Assembly: GCA_036362985.1 (NCBI GenBank)
Contig: JAYGXS010000003.1
Coordinates: 42,331,635 to 42,395,634 of the forward strand
Source: Ligula intestinalis
Taxonomy: Eukaryota > Platyhelminthes > Cestoda > Diphyllobothriidea > Diphyllobothriidae
Direction of reading: 5' to 3'
DNA length: 64,000 nt
Shown here piece after piece: positions 1-13,534 of the stretch; the stretch's first letter is position 1, and each line of letters begins with the position of its first letter. The notes beneath the pieces were generated by a model, which saw nothing but the letters and a program-made list of their open reading frames with translations, searched no databases and was not told where the DNA came from. The position numbers and the translations under genes are program-made.

Positions 1-2046
1 ATCCACATGGGACCAAACTTGCATTGTTGGCTCTTGCCTATTTGGGAACGGCCGGAATTTTTAGCTACCCCTAACTCCGATGACTCATCGAATTAGATGC
101 TGTGTACAAAAAGCTCGGGTAAGCACGGAAAAGATGGCAGTCGTTCCAAACTAGAGACTGCTATCGATAAACCATAACAAGGCATTATCGACCTTTTTCG
201 GTATGTTTGAACTTCTCACTGTTTTGTACAATTTCTATGCATCTGACGACAACCTGGTGAGCTAATTTCGGAAACTCACAACGAAGTGTGTTATCGTTTC
301 CCAAAAAATTCTCATACCAAATTTTACTTCTTGGGATGCCCATTTTCTAGTTCATTTATATATCAATATGAAAAGTTCAATGACACATTCAGGTTGTTTT
401 TCAAGCCGCATATCGCATCAAGATAAGCTTTTACCTAAGTTTTGCTGAATTTTCGTGCAATGCAGTTCTGGTCGAATGAGAAATTCCTTGAATAATTGAA
501 TTTTCACGTTAACTTAATTATTGGAGTTTTCGAGAGAAAGTCCAAGCTAGATTTTCCAGAAAAATAAATGAGATTTATCGTCAGAAAATAGCCTCAAAAA
601 TCGCTGTTTACTGCTATTGGCAGTGTTGTGTGCTTTTGGTGAGGCGAAGTTCAAAAATGAAAAGAATTGGCCAGCTACCGGTTTCAGTTTAAATAGACAT
701 TTTTTCGCCGCCAAACGCAAGTGGTTTTGCGTGCATCTATTTGAGCAGCTTTCGTTCATGAAAAGGACCTTTTTCAGAGTTAATTGGGTCTTTCACATTG
801 TAATTCATAACCATAGACACGGCATTTCTGCACAAGTATGTAAGTGCATTTGCTCGAGGTCAATCCTACTTTTGCCAAAAGAAGTCCCATTTTTACCTAC
901 GAGAAACTTATGCATGGAGAGCAGGTAGCACATGCGGGTGAGTGGTTATGGCTTTTACTGGCAGCTGACTTTGGACAGGCAATAAAGGTTATTCCGAGGC
1001 AGTAACTACAGCATTCGTATCACTTTTGTGCAGGCAGTGCCCATGTGCCACATATAAGGATCGATAGTAGCTTTTCGTGGTCGGACAATAAAATCAAAGC
1101 TACGAAACAAGATTAACTATGCTTTTTTCATTTGCTTTGCCGTAATAGAAAACAGAATGCATTTATATTTCCAAGAAATGAATGTCAAATCAATTTAAAT
1201 CACTAAAGAAGCCAGTATTTTTAAAACATGGACCGATCAATTGCTCTTGCACTTTTGGGCGTTTGCATTTATAAATTAGGATGTGAGAGGCTACATTCTT
1301 GGGGGTGTTTGAGAGCATTCAACATTAAATTGTCGAGACACTTCTCGAATTTAAAGCTGTTCAGATTTAACGATGGGTTCAAAAAGAATGTCGTTAACTA
1401 CCAAACAAAAATTTTACAAAAGTATTTGACTCAGGTATATGATACTACGTGCGTAGGGCAGTGAAGAAAGCACTGTTCAGGTAAAAGGATTTGTAAAACT
1501 CTCCTGGCAGTGATATTTGCATATTACAAATGAATGTCTTCTCAAAACAATGAATATTGTTAAGCTTTACTTTTCCTTTATTGTGGTCCACATACACCGA
1601 ATAAACCATTCATTTCGTATTGTCGACAAGAGCCTAAGGGACATGGTTTTCTCCAGGCAATGTGAAGGACAGAAAAGTTAAGAAGTTGTCCCATTTAATC
1701 CTTGGATTACATGTTTATAAGTAGTTTTTATCGCTTTCAATCGAAAATCCTATTAGATACTTACGATTTGCGTGAAATAAGCTATAACTTAAAAGGCCCA
1801 GAATTTGTCCGAAAATTTAATAAAATATTTTGACGATTTAACAATAACGATTCAGGTATATCTCACTGGGCAAATGTGAGTTAGGCACACATTATTCAAA
1901 AATAATACCCACTTTACGCAAGCGCTTGTTCAAAATATCTTCCTGAGACAAAAAAGGCCGGACGTATTTCCGTTTGCTTTATGATCCACGAACCTATTTA
2001 ACCTCCTTACGTAATTATTCACCATACTCACAGCATGATTATTGGC
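1..2046. other. gene-free AT-rich DNA
   Basis: Only short overlapping open frames occur, on both strands, with no recognisable domain, splice pattern or repeat unit. I see nothing here that I would call a gene. Confidence 0.5.
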
Positions 2047-2120
2047 TAAAGGCCCAGACACGTGTTCCGCCGGTATTCTGCTGCTGCTTGACGCAGCTGC
2101 CAGGGAACTGGCTTATCAGT
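2047..2120 (+). repeat. dispersed repeat R2, copy 1
   Basis: About 74 bp, beginning AAAGGCCCAGACACGTGTT, recurs in the same orientation at 12,721-12,795 with only scattered substitutions. It is more GC-rich than its surroundings and contains a CACGTG palindrome. No coding capacity. It may be a fragment of a short interspersed element. Confidence 0.7.
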
Positions 2121-5041
2121 GAGTCCTCCGGAATTCCCAGTTTGCTTTCTGGTAAATATTCCAGCTTTGACCCCAGCTTTTTAGTTAACTCAAACCAATC
2201 TACGTCTGAAAACCTTTGAATATACCGATATACTCCAAGTCATAAATTAATTTCTGAAGTAATTTAAAAGTGTAAAGTTAATCGCCCCTTTCATTGTGAC
2301 ATAAATTTACTATAAACACTGTCTTGTCTTGTATCTGTTTCCGCAGTATGATAAGATCCAAATTAATGCATTCTATTAAACGCCGTGTTAGTCATTAGAT
2401 AGAAATTGAATCTTCTCAATCAAGTATGATTACATAATGTGCAAGCTGATACATTTCCAGCCATTTTGTCGGTTTGCTTTTAATTGTGCGTTCTCATAAC
2501 TGCCTATTCCTTGCACTAGTATTAATGAATCATATAAATATTATTTGGTACAACTGGTTTCAAAAAATATAATTGATGCCTGAGGCAATCCGTTGAGTTC
2601 AGGTTGAATAAGCCTTTTGTATAGAAAAATTACTAGGAAATAGGACCCAATTTACATACGTCTATTTTATCTTAGATTCGCCCCCTATTTAATTAGATTG
2701 ATTATTTTCAAAAAGAAGTATCGAAATCAAACATTAATTTGTGAAATTACACGGCTTAAAATGTACAGTACTTCTCTGCCGAAAGGTATACATTTTTACT
2801 GATTTTGATAGAACATACTCTGAGGCGGGTTTGCGGCACATGCTGGAGGTCAACACAAAATTAAATTTTTAATACAGCTAGATACATACTATGTAAATTA
2901 AACTCTAAAAACCGTGGGAAATCGGGCTTACAATTGTACATTTTGAATTTGAAATCACTTAAATTAAACCAGCTGAGCTTAAGAAATAAATATAACGCAT
3001 TTAATTTCTGCTTAAATTATGAATTTGACTCCAATAATAGGAGATGGCACGTTGTCTTGGTGAAGCAGTTTGAAAAATAGCGTAGTCATTATTTTGAAAA
3101 TCTGCGGAACATATTCTTATCCTTTCTAGTGCTAGTTGATGAATCTCTGCTGTAGACATGTCCCGCGAACAATAATTTCTATCAAGGTGTATGTTAAGCT
3201 TTAAGAGGACTCAAGTAAGTTTCTAAAACTATGCAGTATAAATCTTTTCTCTCTGTTATACTTACTTCACTGATTAAAGCAGATAAGCTATCTGCACTGT
3301 TCTCCAAAATGCTCATGAGAATTTAAAATATTCTATTTTCTGCTACCACTCTGAACTTTATCCGTTTTTTACCCAAAAGTCTTTCATTGTGTGGTTGAGA
3401 GTTAATTGTGGAGAAACGGCTTCATTTTTCAGCAAGATTGAACTTTATTTAAACCCTTTTGATAATTAGGCAGGATCTGCGTTCACAACAAAACAGGAAC
3501 AGAACTTGTTCTGAACGCTTTTTGTTTCTGCCTTATCCCCATCGCTTAGATTATTAATGTATAACGGTATTCTATTCAAATTTATAAAAGTAGCTTCTCG
3601 GTAACATTGTTCATCTTCTTTTTGATGTTTTAGGGAGTCAGCTGTAATTTTTTATCAGCTGTTGCAGGATTAAAGAAGGTGGCCATGTAAGAATTTGGTC
3701 GACAGCTTTTCACTGTCGTGAAAGGAACTGTGCACAAAATATTAATCAGGAAACTAATTTAAGAAACCTGGATTGGGTTAAACATATGCAAATCTGCGAG
3801 TGGAATCTTGAAAAAAATGAAGCAAGGCAAATTATAAAATTTTTTATCAGTTAAACTAGTACAGTTAAGATTAATGTTTGACCCATTTAAAAGTTAAGCA
3901 TCTGAAAATTGAATTGGCCATTTAGACCCAACGAATGCAAATTCGTTTCATGATACTTATATGCGTGAATTAGTATTGGCGACATGTATATTTTCAGGCA
4001 TTTCTTAACCCTGCACTAGCCAAATATACGCAATTTGTAATGCTTGAGATTTTAGAGCCCACATTCTGGAAAAGAGTAAACGTTTTCTACATGTCCAAGA
4101 AAGACATCTGCAATGTAAAAAACCTGAATTCAACGAAGGATGCCTTAAGAAAACCTTCTCTTTCCAAAGGTGTTTAGCAAAAGTTCTCGCGAAGTATAAT
4201 TATTGTGCAGAAGACAAATCTATTTTGGTTTTGCATAACACGACGCCTTTTACGACAAGGGAAAGGTTTGTGCTGCCTATGTAAGATGCAAAATTGGCAG
4301 TGAAACTATTGAAGTACGCTTATGAACCTGCGCCCTTCAGTTGAGCCGCAGTTTTCAAAACCTTCGTTTGGCGGCATTTTAAATGCATAAAACTTTCTGA
4401 GGCATTTTTAACACTCATGATACCACAATAGAAATAAAGCGAAAAGTTACTAGGTGCGCAAGTATATTTTACCCTACAGAACAGTTGCTTGCAAAACTTA
4501 CCTGCTATAGTCTGTACAAATTACGCTGATATGTTTAAAGTTCATATTCCAATAAAGTTTCATCAAGCTGCAGGTAAACTTAACCAATAGTCAGATAATG
4601 GCACCCTGTTTTTGAAAAATTCGAAGCTTCCTATATCATTATACGGGAATACTTGGAATGCTCTTTTATTGCCAAATGATGTCAAACACGTATTTTTGAT
4701 TGAATAATTACCTGTGTAACTCAAAAGGACAGGGAACAAACTGTAGATGGAACGTCTTGTTTGGAGTTAGGGGCTTCAAAAAAACAGGATAATGTATAAT
4801 CTGTGGTTGAAAAATATGATTTTAAAACAGGAAAACCGCATCGATAAGACTTAGGCAAATTAAAATATAGTTGTTCTAGTGAATAATGTTTACCTTAAAG
4901 ACTTAAACCCCCGTTTCAACCTATTAAGATAAATTCTAAACTCTACTGTCATTTCTTATGCATTAGTTTCAATAATCGGCAACAGTAGTTGATATAGTGC
5001 ACCTCCTATAGAAAAGGGCATTAATAAGGTCTTATGTGTGA
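2121..5041. other. gene-free AT-rich DNA
   Basis: Very AT-rich and broken by stops in all frames. No repeat, RNA or coding feature recognised. Confidence 0.5.
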
Positions 5042-5476
5042 AGAATTAGGATACGCAGTGGAATTAACTCTATTAATTGCTTTTTGCGGTTTTATTTTAT
5101 TGTATTTAGAAACGTTGTTGATTTATATCTGCTGATTTTTTCAAGCTGCAATCGTTCAACGTATTTCAGAGAAACCCGATCATAAAATTGTAGGTTTTTT
5201 AAGGTCCTGAAAAAATATAAATTATGGTAAGAAGGTCTGACGCACCGTTCTGGAGTTAGATTAGTACATTCGCGGCGCCAGGTGCCACACATAACGTCAT
5301 TTTACATGCGGAACGACTTACGCCCAGCGGCCGAGAGAAACAAATTTGACTTAATTCTTTTCCTTTCCACTTACTTTAAAAACTTCCTTCTCCGTCTATC
5401 CTATTTCTCTACCCCAAAAACCTTATAACCATCTTTTTCCTTATGACAATATGCTGTGACTAGGGCTATATGAAGT
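5042..5476 (+). repeat. dispersed repeat R1, copy 1
   Basis: Shares a long colinear stretch with 9,180-9,645. Matching blocks include GTTGTTGATTTATATCTG, ACCGTTCTGGAGTTAGA and TTACATGCGGAACGACTTACG (last base may vary), then a C/T-rich stretch and a matching 'gctatatgaagtg' end. Both copies are in direct orientation about 4.1 kb apart. No reading frame is conserved between them, so a non-coding interspersed repeat is more likely than a gene. Confidence 0.75.
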
Positions 5477-7613
5477 GCACTAAATAAATTACTTTTGACA
5501 AATAATCGATCCCAATTGATACTTTAGATAATAATGAGTAAGCCTAGTGTAACCATGAAATTATGTCAGTGGGACACGGGCTAGTACAGAACTATAACGT
5601 TTACTTAATGGAATAATGCTAGAGTCCTCCAGCATTATGTAAAACGCCCATTTTAAAAGCCACTATGCTGAAAATTTGGACTTACGTTTTCCCCAGGGTG
5701 GTCCTCCCAGTGGTCAAATTAAATGGTTTGCTGATCTGTTACGAGTGATGTTCGTGTGAACGTTCCCGCCTGAAGAATGAGCACTTACGTTCGCGTGTTT
5801 AATATTTTGGTCGGGGCTGATTGGTTGTTCTTTCAAGGTTGCTGATTGGGTGGGCTCGCGCCGCTGCATGAGCTTAATTCAACTCACCTCGACATCAAAC
5901 TCGGTCCTCCTCTCCCCCTCTTCCCTATCATCCGAAACCTTTTAGCCTCAGGTAGATAAGCAATCCTTTCTTGATCTAAACCCTTCAACCAAGGTAGGCT
6001 ATGCAATTTGGCAACACATTTTTCAGTCGAGTGCGTTGTGGAATCTGTTCCTTTGGAAAAACGTTTCATTCGCATAAAAGAGGAGGAAAGCACTACTTTG
6101 CAGCAACTGGGGCATTAATTCTCGCCAAAATCGAAAACGTCTACAATGTTCCACACACAGGCAGGTGGAGTGCTGTTAAGAATCCCCTTTTTTCTCTCAC
6201 TTAAAGGACTTCACAGAGTAGAATGCGGAAGATGCTCGCTCCACTATGACTTGAGGCCAAATCCAGAGCTCAAGCATACTGATCAAAATTGCTGCACGCC
6301 TTAAAACTGAACTATTTTACCAATAAGGTAATAAAGCTAGCCAGAAATGATTAACCAATACAAATGTTGCGAAGAATTTGACTACAGATGACGCTTATCA
6401 TGAAACAAAGGAGCTGTTTAGATCACGTTGACTGATTGAAAGAGTAGGGCCACTTCCGGTTTCAGGAAGTATCTACAATCGTATATGGCACCATTTTTCT
6501 TTTATTTTATGGTGTGTCCCTAAGTCAAAGTAGGTATTAAAAGTCAGAACTAACTATGAGCTTGATGAGCATCAGAAACCCCCCGAAAACGCTTACTTCG
6601 TCAGGACTATCTTGGTTTCACGCATCTCAAAAGCAGCCCTCATGATTTTATAATTAAGTAAGCTTTACGCACTGTTTTGCAGAACAGTTATCTTGCAGGA
6701 TCTTATGACAATTTCATAAGTTTAACTATGGGCGGTGTTTTTGTAAAAATGGAAGGGCTGCTTTAAATGGTAATTTTCCTATAGGCCGGCAAAAGTATTG
6801 TTTTCATTCTGCGAGTCAATACAATGCCAACTAAAGGCACTTTCGCTCTTGCTTCTACCATAATGACAACCAAATAACACATAAAACACTAGCGGTCGCA
6901 ATAACCCGTTGACTTCTCTCAGACTTTAATGAGGTAAAGACATGGGAAGCCTGAGTGGCAAAAATAGGGTAGAATAAAAGGGAGCTCCGCTCAGTGCATA
7001 AAATTTTTCCAATTCATTTGGCTCTCCCCTTCCGATTGTATGGCAACGCCCTTGGTCTTTACAACTTTAATTAACTCTGGCACCTGTGAAGCACATACAA
7101 ACCGTGGTTTTTAGGTAAAGAAAAACCTAACTGCTTAAAAGTATAAAATCGAAAAAAACAAAAATCTTGAAATATTAAGTTTTACTGCACGCCGGTTTTT
7201 ACCTGCCGTCACACTTCTGTGAATTTGCTGCTGCAGCTATGGCTGGCCTGCAATTACTCTCTTAGCCAGTTCCACATTAGGCCAGCACAATGACCCTAAA
7301 TTGGCCCTCAAGCCATTTTGGCGGAATCTGCATCGGAATAAACAGCCATCAAAAGTTATTATTTGTACTCTCTGCGATCCCTTCGTTAGCGCGGTGACAG
7401 AGGGTAAAAAAAGAGTTTGTTCTGCTCGTGTTCAAACTTGGCCGATTCTCCAAAATGTGTATTTCAGATTGTTTTGACACTTTATTTATCAGAAAGGCTG
7501 TAAGACTTAAAGTTTTTAAACCAAAATCCCATTATTTTTTATATGATATTTTTATTTTGGATAACAACAGTTACGGAACTTGATCAAAGCTTATCTAGAG
7601 TTTTGCTTACGCA
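5477..7613. other. no recognisable gene
   Basis: Short frames only, including a C-rich patch near 5,880-5,990. No domain, RNA gene or repeat unit identified. Confidence 0.45.
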
Positions 7614-7621
7614 TATATAAG
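7614..7621 (+). promoter_or_regulatory. TATA-box-like motif
   Basis: TATATAAG lies 55 bases upstream of the ATG of a 50-codon frame, a spacing compatible with a pol II TATA box and a short 5' leader. In AT-rich DNA such motifs arise often by chance. Confidence 0.2.
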
Positions 7622-7675
7622 CCGAGTTCATTTTGAATTTTTTGCGTCAGCACTGAGCATTGCGTTCGTTTGGCT

Positions 7676-7828
7676 ATGGACAGTGCACAAAGATATGTTA
7701 CGACAGCAGTAGCCGACTTAATTTCGAGTGGGCTTGCATTTCACTACAAGGACTTGAGGCACATTCGGAGAAGGCTTGGGTCAAAGTATAGTCACGCTAC
7801 TTTGAACCTACACCTATCTGTACAATAA
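7676..7828 (+). CDS. small ORF, 50 aa, unknown
   Basis: ATG to TAA, 50 residues starting MDSAQRYVTTAVADLISS and ending NLHLSVQ. The protein is mixed polar and basic, with a run HIRRRLGSKY and no membrane segment or signal peptide. I recognise no family. The reasons to list it are the upstream TATA-like motif and a base composition richer in G+C than the flanks. It could also be the 5' exon of a longer gene or chance. Confidence 0.15.
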   Translation: MDSAQRYVTTAVADLISSGLAFHYKDLRHIRRRLGSKYSHATLNLHLSVQ

Positions 7829-9179
7829 CCTGATCTAAGGACCATGAGCTTTCCGTAAGCTGTACATCTGTGTTTCATCATCTTAAGGATCTTTAGAGGC
7901 TTTTATCGATCTGCAGTGTAACCTAAATGAGCGCCCGGATTGCGTGACCATTGTGGGGGAGTATATTTATGTAAAATGGCACTTGTCGGCATCTGCAATA
8001 ATGATAAACGTTCATAAAATTGCACAGTTGCCTGCTCTTTCTCTGCCAAATCTCACCACAAAGTGAACTGCCTTCTTGTCATTTGTATCTGTGGCCGAAA
8101 CGTACCTTTCTCACAGGAACGGGAATTTGGTCCACTTCAAATGTCAATAAAAGGCAATGAATGGATGTCAGATTAGAGGGCTTGAGTCAATACATTTTAA
8201 GCTTCTAACATTTACGTGGCATTTTTCAAAGCAGATTCGCTTGTTTTAATTCAGTAGCTAGTCGGCGGAGCTAACTTACTTTCTCTGCCACAGTGTGTAT
8301 ACCGAACTTGAAGAACGGCAGAGATGGCTTTCTGTATGTTCATTAGCTTTAGACAAATAAGCAGTAGAAACTGAATGCGTCTAAAATTCGCCTTGTGCAA
8401 TTTACTTCACAGAGTGAAGCGGCACCTTTGTTTTTTGCAGGCACGCGAAGTTCAACTAGTCTCGAGATTGTCCCAGCGCAGCAAGATTCATACTCTTTTC
8501 GCCGCTGCATGCTGATCTGGCTCCACGTTACTCCTAACCTCCATGAATGAATGTCATCGTTTGCTTAGTTACTATTTCAGTAGTGTAGAAGAACAGCTCG
8601 ATGGTTATTAACTCAGAAACTAAGTCATCTCCAAATGACTTTCAGGTTGAAATATGACTGTTTATTGCGTTTACTCTTCTAACCGAAACATATTAAATTT
8701 GCACTTTTTTTAGAAATTAATATCGCAAAGCCTAAAAAAGACTGGAATAGTTTTTGGGGTTTGCTGAAGATAAATTTTTGGGTTTCTTGAAGGTGCAACT
8801 AAAGAACAAAACATGGCCAACTGGCTTCTATCAGAAAACCTAGTGGAATGACTACAGAAATGTTTTTAACGTTTTAACATTGGTTTTAAATTTCTTTATC
8901 CCTCTCAAGCATTTCTTACGACAGTCTTTTTGAGTTTTCGTTACCGATAATATTTCTGAAGCTTCTTGAAGCAGTTTTAAAGACTAAAAATAATGCTATG
9001 CCAACCGCAGAACTAACTGCAAACCTACTGTCTGTCAGCTGCGACAGTGGCATAATTTCGCAATTTCCAGTTTTTCCATAAACAGTTACGCAACAGTAGC
9101 TTATGTAGCCCAATTTATTTACCCCTACAACCTGCATTTTTTCCTACGAAAACGGTGTTTTTCGGGTTTTATGGGCGGG
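7829..9179. other. no recognisable gene
   Basis: Short frames only; nothing recognised on either strand. Confidence 0.45.
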
Positions 9180-9645
9180 AAATTAGAACACGCGGTGGAA
9201 TATACATTAATAAATGCTAAATGCATTTTTATTTAACTGTATTTATAAGTGTTGTTAATTTATATCTGTTGATTTTCTTAATCTGTATTATCATTTAACT
9301 TATCGCAAAAGTACCCGATTATCAAACTGCAGGTTTGTTGAATTTCCAAAAAAAATTGAAATGGTGGTGAGAAGGTCGTCAACTTCAACTTACCTTTGGT
9401 CTATCTTACCGTTCTGGAATTAGAGGAGTATAGTCCGCGGCGCAAAGCGCCGTGAACACTTCATCTTACATGCGGAACAAACTGCTCCCAGCAGCCGCCG
9501 GAAGCAACTTCGACTTCATTTTTTCAGTTCACACTTACTTCTTAACATTTCCTTATCTGCCTATCCTATTTCCTTTCCCCACAAAACTCTATATCCACCA
9601 TTTCTGCAGGACAGAATGCTGAGATTAGGCTATATGAGTGGGGCT
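9180..9645 (+). repeat. dispersed repeat R1, copy 2
   Basis: Second copy of the 5,042-5,476 repeat, same orientation. It carries a small insertion, or keeps a segment the first copy lost, just after AAGGTCGTCAACTTC. It ends in a C/T-rich tract followed by 'aggctatatgagtgg', matching the end of copy 1. Confidence 0.75.
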
Positions 9646-12600
9646 TTATCAGCTACCTTTGCCAACAGTTATTTGTAATGTATTATAATGCGCGTAGCAA
9701 AGCCATGGCCTAGGCGGCTCTCAAATTCAAATTTAATTAAAAACAATAGGTATCTTTTACCCCGCCCGCAAACAGAAGAGGAAGTTTTGCTCAGTCAGAA
9801 CCAGCACGAGGTGGTTTCATGCCAATCAATACTATTGGGCATGTCGGCTATCAGACAGCCCAAATAATTTTACTTTGAACAAAATACCTTGAAGTAGCGT
9901 GCAATGTCCAAGATTTTTTGTGCGATTTCTACTGCCCATTTTGGAGCCCTCAAATTTCTGGAAAGGTGTTCGGTCGTACGAATAATTCACTTACTCCATC
10001 GTATTTCGTTATCCATGAATCAGTTTTATATTGCAGCGACGTGCTCTGTGGTTTTGCCCCTACCTTCAGTTCACCTTACTCCAATGCCTTCGCACAACTG
10101 ATTTAAAAAATATTGTTAACGTCGCTAATTCCTTACTGGCCTCAAAAATGCGTACCCCTTATCATCATACCTTTTCTGGCACCAAATCTATCTTCTTAGA
10201 CCAGCGCGGACGAGAACTGGTTTCACAGAAAACCTCATTTACTGTTATATGATTGTTTGTGTAAAGGTGTGAAAGTTTATATTTTTTCCGCCTGCACTTT
10301 TGAGCATAAGTTAAACCTATATGGAAAGTGCAAGACTGCAGACGTAGAGTCATTTATTGTTATGAGACAGCAAGAATGCGTAAATGATATTTTCTCAAAC
10401 AGCCAATTGCAGTTGCATGAATGGAATACGTAATTTGCTTAAGTGGTCAATGAATTTGATTATTGTCGGTTGTATTTACGGACAGACCCTTTTGGAAGTG
10501 ACCTGAATGGAAGACATTGTGGTTGTCGCAGAAAATGTGGAGACATTTTACTTTCTCTAACATTGTTGCGTTGAGCTTCACGAAATCATGCATAATATCA
10601 TCAGAACCAATTATCGTTTTAGATAATCTCAAACGAAATAAAGTCGAGAAAGCGGGAAGCAAGTGTGTGTGCAATGTCATTTTTGGGGAAATATTAAATT
10701 CTACGTGAACGGAACATTTAAGTTTTTGGTAAACTAATATTCCAATATTAAAAGTTACTAGGAAGTTCCATTTTAATTCGATGCCATTACATTGAAAAAA
10801 GAAAGTTGTTACCATCAAAATGACGAATCATAGTTGAATGAATTTAACGCCTGCAAGAAGCATTATTGTCTTACGCAAAATAACACAATATTCAACGATC
10901 AAAACGAAGAGAAGGTCAGCTAAAGTAGTTTGGGGGAAAAAGATTCTGCCTGGAACCTAGAACTTTCACTTTATTTCATTTGCTGATGGGGGCAGGTGTG
11001 AATTCATAACAGCAGGCGGAGGAAGTTCCCCTTTCAGCAACTACCTCTCCTTTACGGCATGGGATACAATCTCATGTAAAATGCATGAGATCTTAGGCAT
11101 TTTCGCGGATTATATGTGATTTGTTATGCTTGGGTCTATAGAAGTATGAAGCTAACGCTGCTAGAAAATCAACAACCTGGAATGGAATGGAGCGGATAGC
11201 CTCAAGACTTGCATTGTAATTCAGATTACTATTACATCTTGTGCGGGAGGTCCTTTTTCTGATTGGGTCAATTTCATACTGTGGCAACATTTTACAATAA
11301 TTGGTGTTTCTGTAAACAATTTCAAAAATGACAAACTAAACATCGAGGATTGTGTATCAACATTTTCGCAAAGAATTAGATTTGATCGCAATTATTTCTT
11401 CTCAATTTCTACTTGAGACCCAAATTTTTGCATTTTCTTACGGAAATAAAGAAAGGAGATAGCGTAAACAAGGACGGCAAAGCATTAACTGGGCAAGCCA
11501 CTCATGTTTGAATATATAATCTGCATGTCAGCATTGCAAGCTATTATTTGGTTACAAGATATGCGCACCCCGCTGTACATTTTCACTTTGGTCCGTAGAT
11601 AGTCGTACTGCCACTATTAGTCTAGGAAAAAGAAAATTACCAAAGAAGGCAGATGAGATCGAGATGGTCATTTTTGGCTTGTTAGACGTCATCAGTCAAC
11701 TTTATTCATGTTGAATACTTTTTTCGCATTAAGTGTTTTTCAGGTTAACTGTCGATTTATTGAGCTGAAGCATAGCCAAATGGGTTCGAGCCTCAGGTAA
11801 TGCAAACCTTACGTTAGTAAGGCTAGCTGAAGAATGCTAATAAGTCTGAAATGGCCGCCGGAATATTATTTGTTTTTTTCGGAAATCATCGTCTGTCTGT
11901 GTCTTAATTTAAATGCTAGTTAAGCATATCCTGTGCTTCATACCATGTTGGAAAATTGTGAAACCATCCTCCTAGGACTGGATGTTTTCCAGTCTGTAAG
12001 GGAATGTGTGCTATCCAAAAAACTTTCGCAATTAAGTGGGAGCTGCAACAAGAAGTTAATAAAAATTTGCACGTGGAAATAGGAGGGAGTTCTTAGTATA
12101 CGAACATTACAGTAAACCGTGGTCTTAATAAAACAGTTGCTGTAGGCTGAAGTATGAGAAGACAGTGAGGGAAACTGGAACTACGGTAACCGTATGGACG
12201 GATCGTATGCCATTATTTTCTGTGACTTACAAGGCGTGAAATTAACACCAAAGTAGGGTCTGAATGGGAAAACATAAAAACATTCAAAAACTCCGTTCGT
12301 ATTTATTCAAGATTGCTCTTTTTGCTTATCCTACCGACGCACTTTGCTGTTCGCGAGTTCGGTAGACGGCATAAATGATGCACAAAGGCAAACATGTAAA
12401 GAGGCCAATTGTTCTAAGAGTGGACAATTGAAGTTTGAAAAAAGTTTGGCTTAAGATAAATCGAAATGTGAATGAGATGTGTAGACATTTATGACTAGAT
12501 TTTTGAGCAGTTTACCGCGTGTACGCCTATAACGGTTATCTGCGCAAATGATAGGATCTTACTCCCACAGCGCTGGATGTACGGTATGCTCAGAAAGGAA

Positions 12601-12720
12601 GAATTATTCATAGGCTTTGGCTTTGTAGGCTCTTTCGAGTAGGCAATCTTTGCGTATCAAAATGGTCGACATGGTAGAGATTTATGTTGTTATTACCATA
12701 TTAACAGCCTAGGTTCTTAC
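9646..12720. other. no recognisable gene
   Basis: The longest frame is 121 codons on the minus strand (ATG near 10,815, stop near 10,447). Its product, rich in F, H, N and L, resembles no family I know, and similar frames are expected by chance in 3 kb of AT-rich DNA. Confidence 0.45.
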
Positions 12721-12795
12721 TAAAAGGCCCAGACACGTGTTTCGCTGGTATTCTGCCGCTGCTTGACACAGCTGCGAGGGCTCCGGCTCATCAGT
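12721..12795 (+). repeat. dispersed repeat R2, copy 2
   Basis: About 75 bp matching 2,047-2,120, including AGGCCCAGACACGTGTTTCG and GCTCATCAGT. Same orientation, 10.7 kb away. Non-coding. Confidence 0.7.
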
Positions 12796-13260
12796 TCACT
12801 TTCTTTATCTTCATAAACATCAGGCGAATAAAGTTCATAGTCCAGGGACCACGTATATTACCTTGCAAGCATCTTTATTTTTAAAATTATCTTTTACATG
12901 TTATGATGAAAAAGCGCGTTGTAATTGTAAATGACACACTTTTTGTAAGAAAACTTCGCGCTTTTTCGTTTTGCAGTGCGTTCTTATTTCACTTGGGACA
13001 TAAATAAAAAAGTTCAGTAAATTTTTATTCATAGCATAGTAGATGTTTAAATCTGATGAAATGTTAAGATGAAAAGTTAGTGGGGAGATTCAAGACACAT
13101 TTGAGGTTTCCCATTTTGTTTATTGAGTTAACTTGAGGTGGACAATGCTGTTTTCTAGAAAAAAAGGAGTTCAGTTCAAAACAGTATACTGGGAGTAACG
13201 AGAGGTGGAATGGGGCCAACGTAATTTCAGTGTTGCTGCTTTATTCGTTCGATTCTTTTG

Positions 13261-13534
13261 CATGAACAGGCTTCCTCTACATTAAAAAATGTAGCTAACC
13301 TTGACTGCCCGTTTTCCAATTTTTTGCAATTCCCCCTTTTGCAAAAATCCGGTATTTCTGAACAACGTTAACTTAATTGATAAACGCTAACTACATTTTT
13401 TAATGTACAGGAAGCATGAACAAGCTTCCTCTACATTAAAAAATGTAGTTAACCTAGATGGCCCGTTTTTCAATTTTTCGCAATTCCCCCTTTTGCAAAT
13501 ACCCGGTATTCCTAAACAACGTAATTTTAATTGA
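13261..13534. mobile_element. MITE-like element with partial tandem copy
   Basis: A 144-bp unit (13,271-13,414) is bounded by 29-bp terminal inverted repeats that agree at 26 of 29 positions: CTTCCTCTACATTAAAAAAT... at the left, and its reverse complement at 13,386-13,414. Each inverted repeat itself holds a short palindrome around TACATT/AATGTA. The 10-bp flanks are CATGAACAGG and CATGAACAAG. Directly after the second flank a second copy starts (13,425-13,534) and stops before its right end, giving a 154-bp period. There is no coding capacity, as expected for a non-autonomous DNA transposon. Confidence 0.7.

Noticed and set aside
10447..10815. 121-codon minus-strand frame as a gene
   Set aside because: No family, no splice or promoter context, and frames of this size occur by chance in AT-rich DNA.
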